Below, one piece after another: positions 1-10,682 of a stretch of 42,657 bases of DNA. The notes beneath the pieces were generated by a model, which was given only the letters and a program-made list of their open reading frames with translations, had not been told where the DNA came from and ran no database searches. A program made the translations under genes and the position numbers. Each line of letters opens with the position of its first letter. Position 1 is the stretch's first letter. Origin of the DNA: Priapulus caudatus (lineage: Eukaryota > Priapulida > Priapulimorpha > Priapulimorphida > Priapulidae); NCBI RefSeq assembly GCF_000485595.1, contig NW_014577914.1:11314-53970 (forward strand), written 5' to 3'.

Positions 1-968
1 TGTGTTTCAATGGCAGGAAGGTGACTATGCGAAAGGATGTTGCGGTGGGAACCACAACCGTTTTGTGTAAATCATAATAGTACAGGATACCGTCCTCGGT
101 ATCTCTTGGTAGAGCTAAATAATCCGGTACAGTGTCTTTGATGCTACGCAATAAATCTCTTAGCTGTGCCGGAGGTATCAAAGATATGGCCAAATTCCCT
201 GTCAACAGATCGCTGAGTGCATGTTCCATAGTTGTTATGACGTTTGTAACGTCACCTAATGCCATTCCTATTAATTAAGTCCACTGTGGACTGAAGTTGT
301 GCGAAAACTCGGAGCTGCTTGCTAGTTGAAATCGCAAGCTGGTCCAGCCGGTTATTGACTGTATTCAAATATTTTCGCAGAATATTTGTACCATTAATAA
401 GATCGTTAAGGGTTTGTCTATTCAGCTGCACTTGCGTGCGCGTGAGATTAAACACTGTGAGGATGTCCTACAATGCATGCTGGAAAGCCTCTTGAGACGA
501 CTCGAATTGAAAACATTTAAAATTCAGGCGATCAATGTCTTCCTGATCCGCAGTTCCAAACATAAATTTCTGAATTTTGCCCATGAATGGAAAAAGTGAG
601 CGTTTGGAGCGATGTTGGGCAAACATGCTCGTGATCCCCTCCAATCGACTGGTTAGATGATCGTGCTTACTGCAAAACTGGATTGCATGCGATTCGATGA
701 ACTTCTCAATTGTTTTCCGGAAACGCTTCAAACTAGGGTCGGTAGAATTATGTCTCCGCGAGGGTCTTTCCTTAAGCAAATATACGATTTGCCGGTCTAT
801 TTCCCCCAAATATTTCATGATTGGCTGCATCTCGAGAGTAAACGCTATAGCCCACGTCGACTGGGTGATCGCCATGGTCCCTTTAGGCACGAAGACCGCG
901 CCCTCCGTAGTTGCAGTGCTCCCTAACACTGTAGTAGTACACAGACACAGTCTGGAAAGAGAATACAA
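1..968 (-). pseudogene. env: env-like membrane fusion glycoprotein, broken and cut by the window edge
   Basis: The first Met (966-968) opens a frame with a hydrophobic, signal-peptide-like start. A basic furin-type site RSKR is followed closely by a hydrophobic Phe/Met-rich stretch and FMFGTADQED. This arrangement is characteristic of the baculovirus F/errantivirus Env family, where cleavage frees a fusion peptide. A predicted heptad-rich segment follows at 252-455. The gene is broken: an amber codon lies at 468-470 with the same frame open on both sides, and a TGA at 252-254 is followed by open sequence in another reading frame to position 1. The C-terminal part with any membrane anchor is outside the window. 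By family knowledge it would act at the envelope membrane. This copy cannot make a full protein. Confidence 0.75.
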
Positions 969-975
969 AGGTTTC

Positions 976-1467
976 TTAATATGTTGTCCATGCCCGTGCG
1001 AGGAAACCTCCGACGCGTTTTAGTAAGGGCAGGTGTACTGCAGGCATCATACGTTGTGCGAGCGTGGGAGCCGTTGCTACGACGTTGAAAGAGCCTTCCG
1101 GCATCTCTGTGCTATCATCTTGCAATTCTTGCGTATCCTGTCTGTCTTGCGCCTCATCAAGTTTCACTCTTTTTGATTCTTCTGACGTGGCGCTCATCTC
1201 AACGGGTTCTCGCTAAACCTTCCTTCTCCTGGATGATCCCTGAACTGAACCCTGCTCATCATCCGTATCCTCATGTTCTGCCTCCATGTCCGGACTGGTG
1301 GCAGTGCTGCTTGCCTCAGATGGCGAGTAGATGATAGTTTTATCATCACTGTCTATTTGTTGGTTGGGCTCGGACTCCTGCTGCTCAATGTCGCCTGCAG
1401 ATGAATCCTCGGCCGAAGTATCCTCCGCACACGACACTGGCGGTGGCGTTTGCTGCCGTGAGTCCAC
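976..1467 (-). pseudogene. acidic, Ser/Glu-rich region between pol and env, unknown role
   Basis: Two open segments (1213-1467 and 976-1197) lie in the same frame, separated by one TAG after the basic string SSRRRKV. The first is strongly acidic and rich in Ser, Glu and Asp. The second carries a KRVKL basic patch and ends LARAWTTY. This frame differs from both pol (ending at 1503) and env (starting at 968). It could be an N-terminal extension of env, an accessory frame, or a pol tail shifted out of frame. I recognise no domain, so no function is assigned. Confidence 0.4.
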
Positions 1468-1502
1468 ATCGCCCAGTGTCTGGGGTGCCGTGGGAAAATG
1501 GC

Positions 1503-3215
1503 TTATGGCAGTTCGTCTTCTTCATCGAACTCACCATCGCTGCTCTCCTCGTTGTCTGGTGGATACGCCAGAGTTGCTGCTTGCTGTGGCTGACGACGCC
1601 TTCCATCTGGTCGTGCCACCTCTTCTCTCGGCTTCTGCACATCCCAACGGCTCTGGGGGTGTGCCGCACGCATATTTTCAACGTGTGCGATGACCTCCCG
1701 CTTTGTAATTTTGTGCTGGAGGAGGTATTTCTTTGGGCTTAGGACCTTAATTACTGAGTAGAAAGGGTGCCATGGCGACGATAGCTTGCGTATGGTATTG
1801 GGTCTTAATGCTGGGTCGTGATAATAGACGGGGTCGCCTACTTCAAAGTTAAGCTGCTTAGCACGCTTTGCATAGTAATATTTGTTCTTAAGACGTGCTA
1901 GGCGTGTTCTATCTCTAACGTGCGCGTATGCCTGGTGCAACCGTTCTGACGTCTGCGCAATTTGGTCCTCGTCATATCTCTTTCTCCTTGGATTGAGGAG
2001 ACTGTCAAGAGCTAAGGTTGCTTGTCTTCCATACAGAAGGTAGAATGGCGTATATCTTGCCTTGTCATGCACGCCCATTCTGTATGCAGCAAGCAAAAGT
2101 GGGATTTTTAGGTCCCAGTCTGTCTGCGAGCAGTTCACATAGCTTCATAGCATAGAGTTGAGTACTCGGTGCCATCTCTCATCATCTCCGTTGCTCGCAG
2201 GGTGGTATGGAGCGACCTTTATGCCGTTGATGCCTAACAATTTTGTCAGCCTGTCAAGAAGCTTGTTATCGTATTCCAGTCCATTGTCTGATAGCAAGAT
2301 TCGTAGTGCACCATGTCGTGGAAATATTTCTGTAGCGAGAAGGTTTGCTACTGTTTCGGCCGTTTTGTCTTTCACCGGAAACGCTTTAGGCCATGAACTG
2401 TAGAGACAGTGGAAGTGTATGAGGTGTTTGTTGCCTCGCTCGGTGAGAGGAAATTGACATGTATCAACTGCTATGACGTCCATGGGCCCTCCGGGTAGAG
2501 GTGTCTCTCCCATTGGTGAACGTATGTGCTGCATTTTCCTGGAGTTGCAGGGAATGCATGATCTGATGTAATTGTGAATATCAGCGTGCATTCCTGGCCA
2601 GAAAAATCTTGTCTTGATCTTGCTATAGGTTTTGTCAAATTCCAGATGTCCAAAATAAATGTCGTCATGAAGTGCTGTCATGATCTCCTTGCGGAACATG
2701 TGTGGAATAACTACCTGCATGCTGGCCGCTTGATCACGCGTGGGTGGTGTTACATGGTGCAAGAGTCCTGCTTCATCAATCTTGTAATTCGATAGGATTT
2801 GCAACTCCTTATTAGCGGTCGCTGGTTTCACTAATGCTTGAATAATGTTGCGCAGCTGTGGGTCTGCTGTCTGCTCCTTTCTGATCTCATGCAAGTTTAA
2901 AACAGGGCGTGTTTGTTGGACGCCTGCTTCGGTTTGCTGTGCCGGCTGGGTGCTGCTGTTGGGTTCTGCCACCCTCTTCTCGCTTGTCTCGTGGACATCT
3001 GGCTCCGTTTTCTCCTGAGTTGTTACATCTGCTCCATCTGCATCGATTTCCATGTCGACATCAATATCGGTGCTTGGCATCTGTGATTCTATTACTGAAA
3101 TCTGGACTTTATCGTGCGTTGGTATTGCCGAGGTAGCGTCGCTGCTGGGATCTTGTCCTTTTATTCGAGATAGCGCATCTGCGTTTCTGTTGGCTATGCC
3201 ACTTCGGTATTCCAT
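1503..3215 (-). pseudogene. pol: integrase portion of gypsy pol, interrupted by TGA
   Basis: The segment starts with an RNase H tail (NADALSRI, the usual end of gypsy RNase H). It continues through an acidic linker into an HHCC zinc-binding domain (HDDIYFGH ... CIPC) and then a DDE catalytic core: Asp in IAVDTCQF, Asp in LLSDNGLEY, and Glu in the HPASNGDDERWHRVL region. The C-terminal part (1503-2138) has the basic linker RLKNKYYYAKRAK and a chromatin-contact-like module (VGDPVYYHDP ... WHPFYSVIKVL) and ends in an acidic tail EFDEEDELP. An in-frame TGA at 2145-2147 splits core from C-terminus. Integrase inserts element cDNA into the host genome; this copy would be truncated after the catalytic core. 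Confidence 0.88.
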
Positions 3216-3245
3216 CGTGGCATTGTGCTCTGATATTACTAGTGC

Positions 3246-3863
3246 TCATCGCTGCAGTTTCGCATTCTTGAGGTTAGGGCTCGTTAACAGATATTTTAAA
3301 GGTTTGTGATCACTGACGATTACGAAGTGGGCACCTGCTAGATAGTGTCGCAGCTTTTGCAAGGTGTAGACAATGGCATAGGCCCCCCGCTCTATAACCG
3401 GCCAACGCATTTGACCTTGGTTAAGTTGTCGGCTAACATATTGAATGACTGTTTCCTTGTCGTCTGCATCCGTTTGCGTTAGAACTGCCCCAACGGCATA
3501 TGATGAGGCGTCCGTAAATAATCGGTAGCTTTTGTGCGTATCTGGATATGCCAATATCGGTGCTTCGACTAACTTCTGTTTTAATATACGAAAAGCTCGG
3601 TCCGCATCGTCATCCCAAGTAAACTTAGCATACTTATGTGTAAGTGCTGTTAGTGGTTTGGTGATGTTAGCGAATAAAGGTATGTGAGCCCTATAGTAGC
3701 TAGCCATTCCCAGGAATAATCTGACCTCCTTCACTGTTGTAGGTGGTCTCAGCTGTGTAATGACTCGGACCTTTTCTAGGTCGGGTCCTACCCCCTCAGG
3801 TGAGATTACGTGACTTAGATACTTAACCTTGCTCTTCAAGAACTCACACTTTGACGCTTTCAA
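3246..3863 (-). pseudogene. pol: reverse transcriptase thumb/connection and RNase H portion of pol
   Basis: The order is the RT thumb (KCEFLKSKVKYLSHVIS, FLGMASYYRAHIP, KPLTALT), then RNase H with its first catalytic Asp in LFTDASSYAVGAVL, Glu in VIERGAYAIV, and Asp in IVSDHKPL. It follows the RT palm segment in a different frame: a single-base shift lies near 3860, around the region that should read continuously into KASKCEFL. The frame ends at an in-frame TGA (3246-3248) where gypsy elements normally keep Trp (LQRW), consistent with a TGG-to-TGA mutation. The same frame continues into the integrase segment. Confidence 0.9.
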
Positions 3864-4513
3864 CTTAGCCTATCAGCACGCCGTAGCCTATCAAAGACTT
3901 CTGCGATGTCAGCTAGGTGTTGTTCGAGTGTTGGGATATAGATCACGATATCATCGATGTAAGGGATTGCACATCGGTGGTGTAGTACGTCCAGAACGGT
4001 ATCGTGTAGGCGCTGATAGACGCTAGGTGCAATACAAAGCCCGAACAATAAAAAATTAAAATGCAAGGGTCCACGGTATGTAGTAAAGCACGTCTTAGGG
4101 TTATCTTCTTCTGCCATTGCTACTTGGAAATATCCTGATTTTAAATCCAAGGTCGTATAAAACTTTGATTTTCCCAATGAGCCTAAGATATCTTGGATGC
4201 AGGGTAAGGGATACGTGTCCCGATCCGTTATGCGCTTAAGCTGCCTATAGTCTATTACCATCCTTCCCTCGGGCTCGTCCTTTTTGGGTACGATGAATGC
4301 GGGGCTCGCCCATGGACTATTACTTGGTTCTATTATTTTTGCCTCCAAAAGCTGGTTTACATGGTGATCGATCATGGGGTGGTAATTAATTGGCATTCGA
4401 TATGGCTTCTGTCTTATTGGTGGGTGGTCCCCCGTCTCTATTTTCAATTTCACCAGGTTAGTATGGCCTAGATCAAGGTTAGATTCAGCAAATAAATCAG
4501 TGTTCTCCCTCAA
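3860..4513 (-). pseudogene. pol: reverse transcriptase fingers/palm portion of pol
   Basis: Motifs seen in order are RQKPYRMP, IIEPSNSPWASPAFIVPKKD, RMVIDYRQLKRIT, YPLPCIQDIL, FYTTLDLKSGYFQV (first catalytic Asp), FTTYRGPLHFNFLLFGL, and YIDDIVIY (the catalytic YxDD box). All catalytic residues survive. PSVYQRLHD stands where PATFQR(L/M)M is usual. An in-frame TGA at 4532-4534 separates it from the protease-side frame, and a frameshift at about 3860 separates it from the RNase H part. RT copies element RNA into cDNA in cytoplasmic particles. Confidence 0.92.
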
Positions 4514-4531
4514 GAGCTCCTCTATGGCCGT

Positions 4532-5503
4532 TCATGCTTTCCCTGTAATATGGTTAAGGTTGACTTTGGGTAGCCCGCACGGTGACCTGTTTCCCTGTTT
4601 AACTGCAGCCTTCCCTTTATTTTCTGTATTAGTAGTGAGGATAGCATCTATCTGTGAATTCGCAGATAAAATTTGATCGTTATCCAGTGTCGTGACTAGC
4701 GCTATAACGCTATTCTTCTTAAAGGAATATGTTACATCTGTAGAGTTTACTAATGGAAACTTAACGCAATGCCCCTTGTTAACCGTATCTACTGTTTCCA
4801 TTGTAAATATGCCTGGCTGATCCCTAAACACTGGTAGCGCATCTGTTCCTGTAATTAGTACTGCAGAATTAACTGGAACTGCCTTCCTTACCTTGCCCTC
4901 ACACACCTGGACTGTTCTTGGTGGTACCTGCGCCCTAGATTTCAATAGCACTAGCTGCATGCCTTGATCACTATTTTTTCCAATAAAATCTGTCTTGAGA
5001 GATACTATCAATTTTCCTATTGATAATATGCCCTTCTCGCAGTCTATTTTCACCCCCTCTGCTCGCATAAAGTCATAACCCAAAATTGCTGGTTTGCTTA
5101 AGCTAGTAACTATCAAAAACGGGAATCTGGTGCGATGTCGGCTTATGGTTACGGGTAGGGTAGCTTCCCCCACCACTTCTAATGGGTGTGCAGTTACTGA
5201 TGTCAACACGTGATTTCGCTTAGTGGAGAGCTAGCTACTGCGCCTCGTTTGCTTCGCCAGCTGCTTCCATAACGTTTCGCTGATTAATGTGCTTTACGCT
5301 CCCGAGTCTAATAGACAATGTGTCGCTATCTCGCCTATCTTTAGAGAGCATAACGGTGCTGCTCTCTGTTCACTTGTAGTAACAATCACCTCCCGTGATT
5401 CCTGTCTAAATTCAGGAGACTTTTCGTTGCTTGCCCGACTCTTTGTCTCGCTTAAAATCGAGCGGTCACGTTTCCTTGCCGCGTTGCTCGACACTGACGC
5501 CAT
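4532..5503 (-). pseudogene. pol: aspartic protease region of pol, stop directly after the active site
   Basis: The active-site signature LLDSGA is at the end of 5294-5503 and is followed immediately by a TAA (5294-5296). The same frame has a TAG about 60 bases further on, then stays open from 5209 to 4532. The downstream part contains KPAILGYDFM, the conserved C-terminal hydrophobic-hydrophobic-Gly strand of retropepsins, then a roughly 150-residue linker before RT. Retropepsins cut Gag and Pol and act as dimers. Here the chain ends one residue past the catalytic triplet, so it is inactive as it stands. Confidence 0.8.
5452..5503 (-). promoter_or_regulatory. gag-protease overlap in the -1 frame (candidate ribosomal frameshift region)
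   Basis: The protease frame is in the -1 phase relative to the nucleocapsid frame and both are open across this stretch, the classic arrangement for -1 programmed frameshifting. The heptamer A GGA AAC (minus strand, 5470-5476) resembles known slippery sites but does not match X XXY YYZ exactly. No downstream pseudoknot was identified by eye. Confidence 0.4.
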
Positions 5504-6614
5504 CTATGGCCTATCCGACCACATGCTGCGCATACTGGCTTATTATCCGCCGTCCACCGATAGTGGTAACCCTTTGGCGGTCCAGATGCGGTTGTCTGAC
5601 CCGACTGGTGTTGGCCTCTCAGCTGGTTGCTGACGGGTGTCTGCTGCCATGCCGCAGTGGGGTACGGCCTGCGTTGAGCTCCTAGCTGTCCTTGCTGTGC
5701 CATGCGTGGCGCCTGCTGTTGCCAGGTCGGCTGTCTATGCTGATAGTCTTTAACCGTGGCTCGTGTCTGCGTTGAGCATGGCCTTGGCGCTGCCCGTGGC
5801 GGTCTGTTTACCCGTGCCGCCGGCTGTTCGCCTGCTTGTGGATGTTGTAATTCCATTATCTCCGACACCACTCCTCTCAAATCTTCTATCTGGCGCTGAA
5901 TCGTAGGTGTTGCTTCGACGCCATCTATCTCCATGGGCTCCGCTTCTTGGTAGGGAGCAGAGCGCAGTTTAACCTCCTGCTCTATAGCAGCTTTGCCTGA
6001 CGCGACTGCCACTGCCTTTGCAATGGTCTCCGGGCGGCATTGAACTAGCGTTCTCTTTATAGCTTCCCCCTGAGGCCATTGATGAATTGTTCCACGATCC
6101 GATTTTGGAGGTGGGTATCTTGCCATGCGTAGGCAGCAAACGCTACTCTCGCACTAGCTTCCAATCTCCTCGAATACGCAGCTACAGTTTCATGCCACGT
6201 TTGCTTCTCCCACTTAAATCTTTGCAAGGCCACTGCTGTTTGCGAAGTATCTGTGTACTTGTTTCTCAGCAGTACACCTAACTCCGACCAACCCATTCCA
6301 GGTTTTCTGCTCATTAGAGATGCTGCATAGTCAGCTGCGTCTCCACCCAGCAATCTAAGTGCCAACCGAGCTTTTCGATGGTTATCATTTTCATTCATAA
6401 TAATTCCTAATCTTTCCAAATTTCGCATCCAAGTGCTGAAGGAGATTTCCGTTTTCTCATCACCCGTGAACACCTTAAACGAACCTAATACCACCAATGC
6501 CTGTACCACCTTGATTAACATCTCCATTTGCGACACGTGGGGTGGCGGATCGTGATTAGGCGGTCCCCCTTGCCCTAGTGGCTGATGGGCTTGCTCCTGC
6601 GATTGATTATTCAT
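5452..6614 (-). pseudogene. gag: gag capsid/nucleocapsid with CCHC zinc knuckle, frameshifted
   Basis: The likely start is the ATG at 6612-6614 (MNNQSQEQ); an upstream in-frame ATG at 6675-6677 also exists. The capsid-like part contains FKVFTGDEKTEISFSTWM and ends in FINGLRG, a pattern found in gypsy Gag. A one-base shift in the C5 run near 6066-6070 moves the reading frame, after which the nucleocapsid part follows with a CX2CX4HX4C knuckle (CAACGRIGHRWRQC) close to the C-terminus. Gag packages element RNA and forms the particle. The frame ends at 5452, overlapping the protease frame by about 50 bases. Confidence 0.88.
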
Positions 6615-7622
6615 GCTTAGATATGAAACGATACTACTATTAATTACTATTAAACCCAATAAAATGTTTCCGAGCACAGCCTATGTTGTACTTACAATTG
6701 TAGGGTAAGAATTATCGCTTCAGATGTGATTCCCCGTCGACTGAAGAGGTTGCCGGCGCTGCTGATGGTAGATAACAGCGATATACTGCTTCGCTATAGC
6801 TCCGTCCTGTTAATTATGTCCAGATGTGGAATGCGCGCTTGCCTCAGGCTATCGTGCGTGCTGCTGCCGCCCGATGCTGCAGGATGCCGCACGCTGCTGT
6901 CGCTCGTGCGTGCGTGTTGATGCGGTGATGTTGGTGACGCTGACGCCCAGCTGATGATGACGGGACTTCTATCGACGTTGACGAAAATACTGATGACGAC
7001 GGGACTTCTATCGGCGTTGACGGAAATGTTGATGATGTCTCCACGGTGATGACGTTGCTGGATGAGACGGCGTCCACGCTGCAATATCGCTGCCGCGCTG
7101 CTGCGCTGCGAGGTCACTGCCCGCTAAAGCTGGCCGGCTTGTTAATACGCACATTTGCAGGCTCGGCAGAGGGCGAATAGCAACGACGGTGATGCCGCTA
7201 TCTTTCTGCTGCTACTGTTACTTGGCTGCTGGCCGGCTGTTCTAGCGGTATCTGTTTCGGTATCTGTTTCGGGCGTATTCATATTAATACGTGATTTCAC
7301 TTTTTGCCTCCGCTCCCGCCGCTGACTTTCCTTCTGCACGATCCTTGTCACCAGGCTATCAATAATGTACAGGCGTTCTAGACGGTTCGTGAGATACGTC
7401 GGGAGATATCCGAGTGTGTGTAGGCACGTCGTGATCGTATAGCCGTTGAATTAATCTCTACTTGCGGTGTTATTGTGCTTGCGTTGTGTCTTAACCTGTT
7501 CCCTATCGCGCTGGCGTAAACGTTGCCTATTTGAAGGAAATCGTCAGCCGAGGTGTCGATGTGTCTGGTGCATCGCGAGTAAATTAGACACGAGATAGAA
7601 GAATGAAACACTACTTATGATC

Positions 7623-7628
7623 TTTATT
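7623..7628 (-). terminator. Candidate polyadenylation signal of the gypsy LTR
   Basis: AATAAA on the minus strand, lying downstream of the TATA-like box as expected for the R region of an LTR. Between about 7624 and 7778 the sequence is missing from the second copy, so that copy lacks this signal. Confidence 0.35.
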
Positions 7629-7794
7629 CACTTGCGCACAAATCACGTGCTAGTCGTACAAGTAGCTAGAAGAAATCACGTAAAGATATTACTTGATGTA
7701 GATAACTATGTGGCTACAACGGCGAGTATAAGTATAAGCCGCACGACACGTAGGAAGTAGAAAGGAGGGACCGTGTGTTTTTTCCAAGGGAGGA

Positions 7795-7803
7795 CTTTTA
7801 TAT
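7795..7803 (-). promoter_or_regulatory. TATA-like box of the gypsy LTR
   Basis: ATATAAAAG on the minus strand, about 1.2 kb upstream of gag and about 170 bases upstream of a minus-strand AATAAA. The same motif is preserved in the second copy at 11494-11502. Confidence 0.5.
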
Positions 7804-7953
7804 GAGGGGCTTGAAACAGGCGTAACTGGGCGTAACTACACTTGACTGGTGGTCATTAATTTTTTTGACAAGGAGAGCGCCTAATCGTTTTGGCGCTCTA
7901 ATTTGAAGTACACGGGCAACGGGGATTTATGAGACAAGAGCAGGCCGTACGCT

Positions 7954-8408
7954 AAAGTTAGAGTGAGGCGCTGACGTGAGGTGTGGGCCGACATGTTTCT
8001 TGGGAAACTCGCCCAGCAGGGGGGAGACTTCCAAAGGTTTATTGATCGCCTTCCCCGCTGCGTCGTCATGACTGACCGGTGCTCTCCCGCGCATGCGCTC
8101 TGGCGCTCTGACCGGCACGGCTTCACCGAGCTATTGCTAGCTCCGCTCCTCCAACACGTCACGGACAGTGCTCTGTCCGAGCCAGTTCATGATCTGGCGT
8201 CTGCTGATCGTGCGCAGTGCTGTCCACTCTATTTAAACACTAATCACCACTAATTAAATAGACACGCGCCGGATTTAACATCTCGCGCGCTCCTGCTTAC
8301 AGAACACAACCACTAATCACATTATCTAACCTAATCATTCAATATTGTTAATATCCATGGAACCCGAAAATAAATATTAACTATTTTAGATGCATGCTGG
8401 TGCTTTCA
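7954..8408. other. Gene-free flank of the gypsy element
   Basis: No convincing gene is seen. The stretch holds an AT-rich motif ctctatttaaacac near 8224 and ends at a lone N (8409), after which the sequence switches abruptly to a copy of internal gag. It may include the rest of the LTR and its flank. Confidence 0.4.
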
Positions 8409-8409
8409 N

Positions 8410-8974
8410 AACCCATTCCAGGTTTTCTGCTCATTAGAGATGCTGCATAGTCAGCTGCGTCTCCAGCCAGCAATCTAAGTGCCAACTGAGCTTTTCGATG
8501 GTTATCATTTTCATTCATAATAATTCCTAATCTTTCTAAATTTCGCATCCAAATGCTGAAGGAGATTTTCGTTTTCTCATCACCCGTGAACACCTTAAAC
8601 GAACCTAATACCACCAATGCCTGTACCACATTGATTAACATCTCCATTTGCGACACGTGGGGTGGCGGATCGTGATTAGGCGGTAACCCCCTGCCCTAGT
8701 GGCTGATGGGGTTGCTCCTGCGGTTGATTATTCATGCTTAGATATGAAACGATACTACTATTAATTACTATTAAACCCAATAAAATGTTTCTGAGCACAG
8801 CCTATGTTGTACTTACAATAGTAGGGTAAGAATCATCGCTTTAGATGTGATTCCCCATCGACTGAAAAGGTTGCCGGCGCTGCTGATGGTAGATAACAGC
8901 GATATACTGCTTTGCTATAGCTCCGTCCTGTTAATTATGTCCAGATGTAGAATGCGCGCTCGCCTTAGGCTATC
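8410..8974 (-). mobile_element. Second, partial copy of gypsy gag start and leader
   Basis: 8410-8974 aligns with 6290-6853 with scattered substitutions and few indels, so it looks like a real diverged copy. It covers the N-terminal gag part (ATG at 8733-8735, FKVFTGDEKTKISFSIWM) and part of the leader. A small indel near 8685 shifts the frame. The left edge coincides exactly with the N at 8409, so it may be an assembly edge rather than a biological one. Confidence 0.85.
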
Positions 8975-10185
8975 TGTCTTTTCGAGAAGGCAACAACAAA
9001 TTTATAAAAATATTCTGGAGTATTCCAGATGCCAGGGAAGGGGGGCTTGGACCCCCCTCAAGCAGAACATACAGATCTCATGATTTGACACACAGATCGA
9101 AACATTTGTAAATAAAAATAAAATTAAGTAATCGGCCGACCGTCCGACCCTTGAACCCCGAGGTAGGCCTGTTACAGCAACACAACCACCCATTTTTTCG
9201 GGCCTTACGCTGTTCACACAGGGTTACGTTAGCACCTATACCTCCAAGAAACGGTCTTGCTAATCACTTTGTATAGACACTTATATAATCGCACAGACTT
9301 TTCGGGCTAGTTAGCAGTTATAGACTACTAATAGTACTAGCTATTACTATAGTATAGGGCTATCTAGACTATATTACTATTAGCCAATATTTCATAATAT
9401 TGATCCTACCTTCGTCAAAATCTTTATCTTTCCAATTTGCCATCTTTCCACTTGCATTCAATCACTCACTGTGACACTGAGTCGAGTCACACCTTGCCTT
9501 GCCTGTACTGTAGGCCTACTGCCAAACTTCGGTTACCAATAGCAACCAAACATGTGTCTGTGGTTGAGTCCCGCGGCTTAGCCGCGCTTACGTGTGATGT
9601 TGGTTATCGCGTCCTTCTGCTGTTGCTAATAGCAACACAACGCCCCTAGGCACACGGGCGCGCACACACGCACACACGCACACCACACACACACACACAC
9701 ACACACACCACGCACACGACACACAACACGAACGCACGCCACACGCATATGCACGCGGCCGCGCAGCCCACGCCAAAGGCGCCACGCAAACACAACACGC
9801 CTCTGCGAGCGGAGGCCCGAAGGCTATAGCTTACCAGTACGGCAGTTAGTCAAGTACGCTACCGTACGTACGTATTGCTATACGAGAGCCCGAACCACTT
9901 AATAACTTTAAGCATAAGATGCAAATAACAACATAATTACCAAAGAATTGCAATTATAGTGATATTATAATCTTATATTAATGAGCTAAAATGCTGTGTT
10001 TTTCTGCCGAAATATACATCAGCAAAACGCCATTAATCTACCTATCACTAAACAAAAAAACTGCGCTTTGCTTCTCTTGATTGACTCCACTATAGGCCCG
10101 CCGAGTGACGGTCACTCCGCCTCCACATATATCGTAGCCCATCTTCGTGCACCGCGAGTTTCGCAAATGGAATTTGCCCGCAAGA
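8975..10185. other. Gene-free segment splitting the second gypsy copy
   Basis: This stretch is unrelated to the gypsy element. It holds a G/C hairpin near 9036-9058 (ggggggcttggacccccc), a GC hairpin near 9573-9587 (cgcggcttagccgcg), a CA-rich microsatellite, and AT-rich unique DNA. No gene or tRNA could be supported. Confidence 0.4.
9653..9730. repeat. Imperfect (CA)n microsatellite
   Basis: Runs of CACA interrupted by CG and CC steps. The Cys/Val-rich reading on the minus strand is a by-product of the repeat. Confidence 0.9.
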
Positions 10186-10475
10186 AATGAAATGAATGTT
10201 GAAATGACAATGAAAATGATCTTGACAATGAAAGATGAAATGCAAAATGAGAATGAAAATGCAGAATTGAAAATAAAATGAGGAATGAAATGAAATGAAA
10301 ATGAAAATGAGAATCGCAAATGCAAATGAAAATGGGCCACAATGAAAATGAAAATGGAAATGACAAAATGAAAATGCGAAATGAAATGCAAAATGCAAAA
10401 TGAATTTGAAACTGAAATGAAAATGCAATTGGAAAATGAAAATGAAAATGCAAAATGAATTTGCGAATGCAAGAT
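10186..10475. repeat. Degenerate purine-rich tandem repeat based on GAAAAT
   Basis: About 290 bases composed almost wholly of the words gaaatga, gaaaatg and gcaaaatg, with no other structure. The His/Phe-rich minus-strand readings are artefacts of composition. Confidence 0.85.
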
Positions 10476-10492
10476 GTTTTTTTTTTTCTATT

Positions 10493-10530
<38 letters not shown>

Positions 10531-10549
10531 CTTTTTTTTTTTCTTTTTT

Positions 10550-10581
<32 letters not shown>

Positions 10582-10601
10582 TTTTTTCTTTTTTTTTTTT
10601 C
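10476..10601. repeat. Long poly-T tract with sparse C
   Basis: About 120 bases of nearly pure T, broken by single Cs. It sits next to the GAAAAT repeat and shortly before an indel-rich segment, so its exact length is doubtful. Confidence 0.9.
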
Positions 10602-10682
10602 AATTTGGAATGAAAAATTGAATTTGAAATAAAAATGAAGTTTGGAATAAAAATATCTGTAGCACATCTCGGCCACCATACT

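Larger units (their letters stand above)
1..7953 (-). mobile_element. Ty3/gypsy retroelement with env-like gene (errantivirus-like), degenerate, 3' end outside window
   Basis: Reading leftward on the minus strand, the order is LTR/leader, gag with a zinc knuckle, aspartic protease, reverse transcriptase, RNase H, integrase, an acidic region, then an envelope-like fusion protein. RT before RNase H before integrase is the Ty3/gypsy order, and an env with a furin-type site places it with errantivirus-like elements. The 3' LTR would lie left of position 1, so LTR ends cannot be defined by comparing the pair. Several in-frame stops and one-base frameshifts break every major gene, so this copy is not autonomous. 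The right boundary is approximate: 7953 is the last base matched by the second copy ending at the N at 11669, not a proven LTR end. Confidence 0.9.
6615..7953 (-). other. gypsy 5' leader plus 5' LTR region
   Basis: No gene is seen between gag and the right end of the element. The stretch has a minus-strand TATA-like motif (7795-7803) and a minus-strand AATAAA (7623-7628), in the U3-R order expected for an LTR. Short internal repeats (for example cgggacttctatcg at two places near 6960-7015) occur in the leader. A weak primer-binding-site candidate starts TGGTGAC on the minus strand near 7344, but no tRNA match can be verified here. LTR ends are not defined because the partner LTR is outside the window. 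Confidence 0.55.

Noticed and set aside
8340..8370. Plus-strand primer-binding-site look-alike (tccatggaacccgaaaat)
   Set aside because: No gag or pol follows on the plus strand and the sequence is cut by an N 40 bases later.
10112..10603. Lys-rich and His/Phe-rich open frames around the poly-T tract
   Set aside because: They are products of poly-T and the GAAAAT repeat, with no start context or domain.
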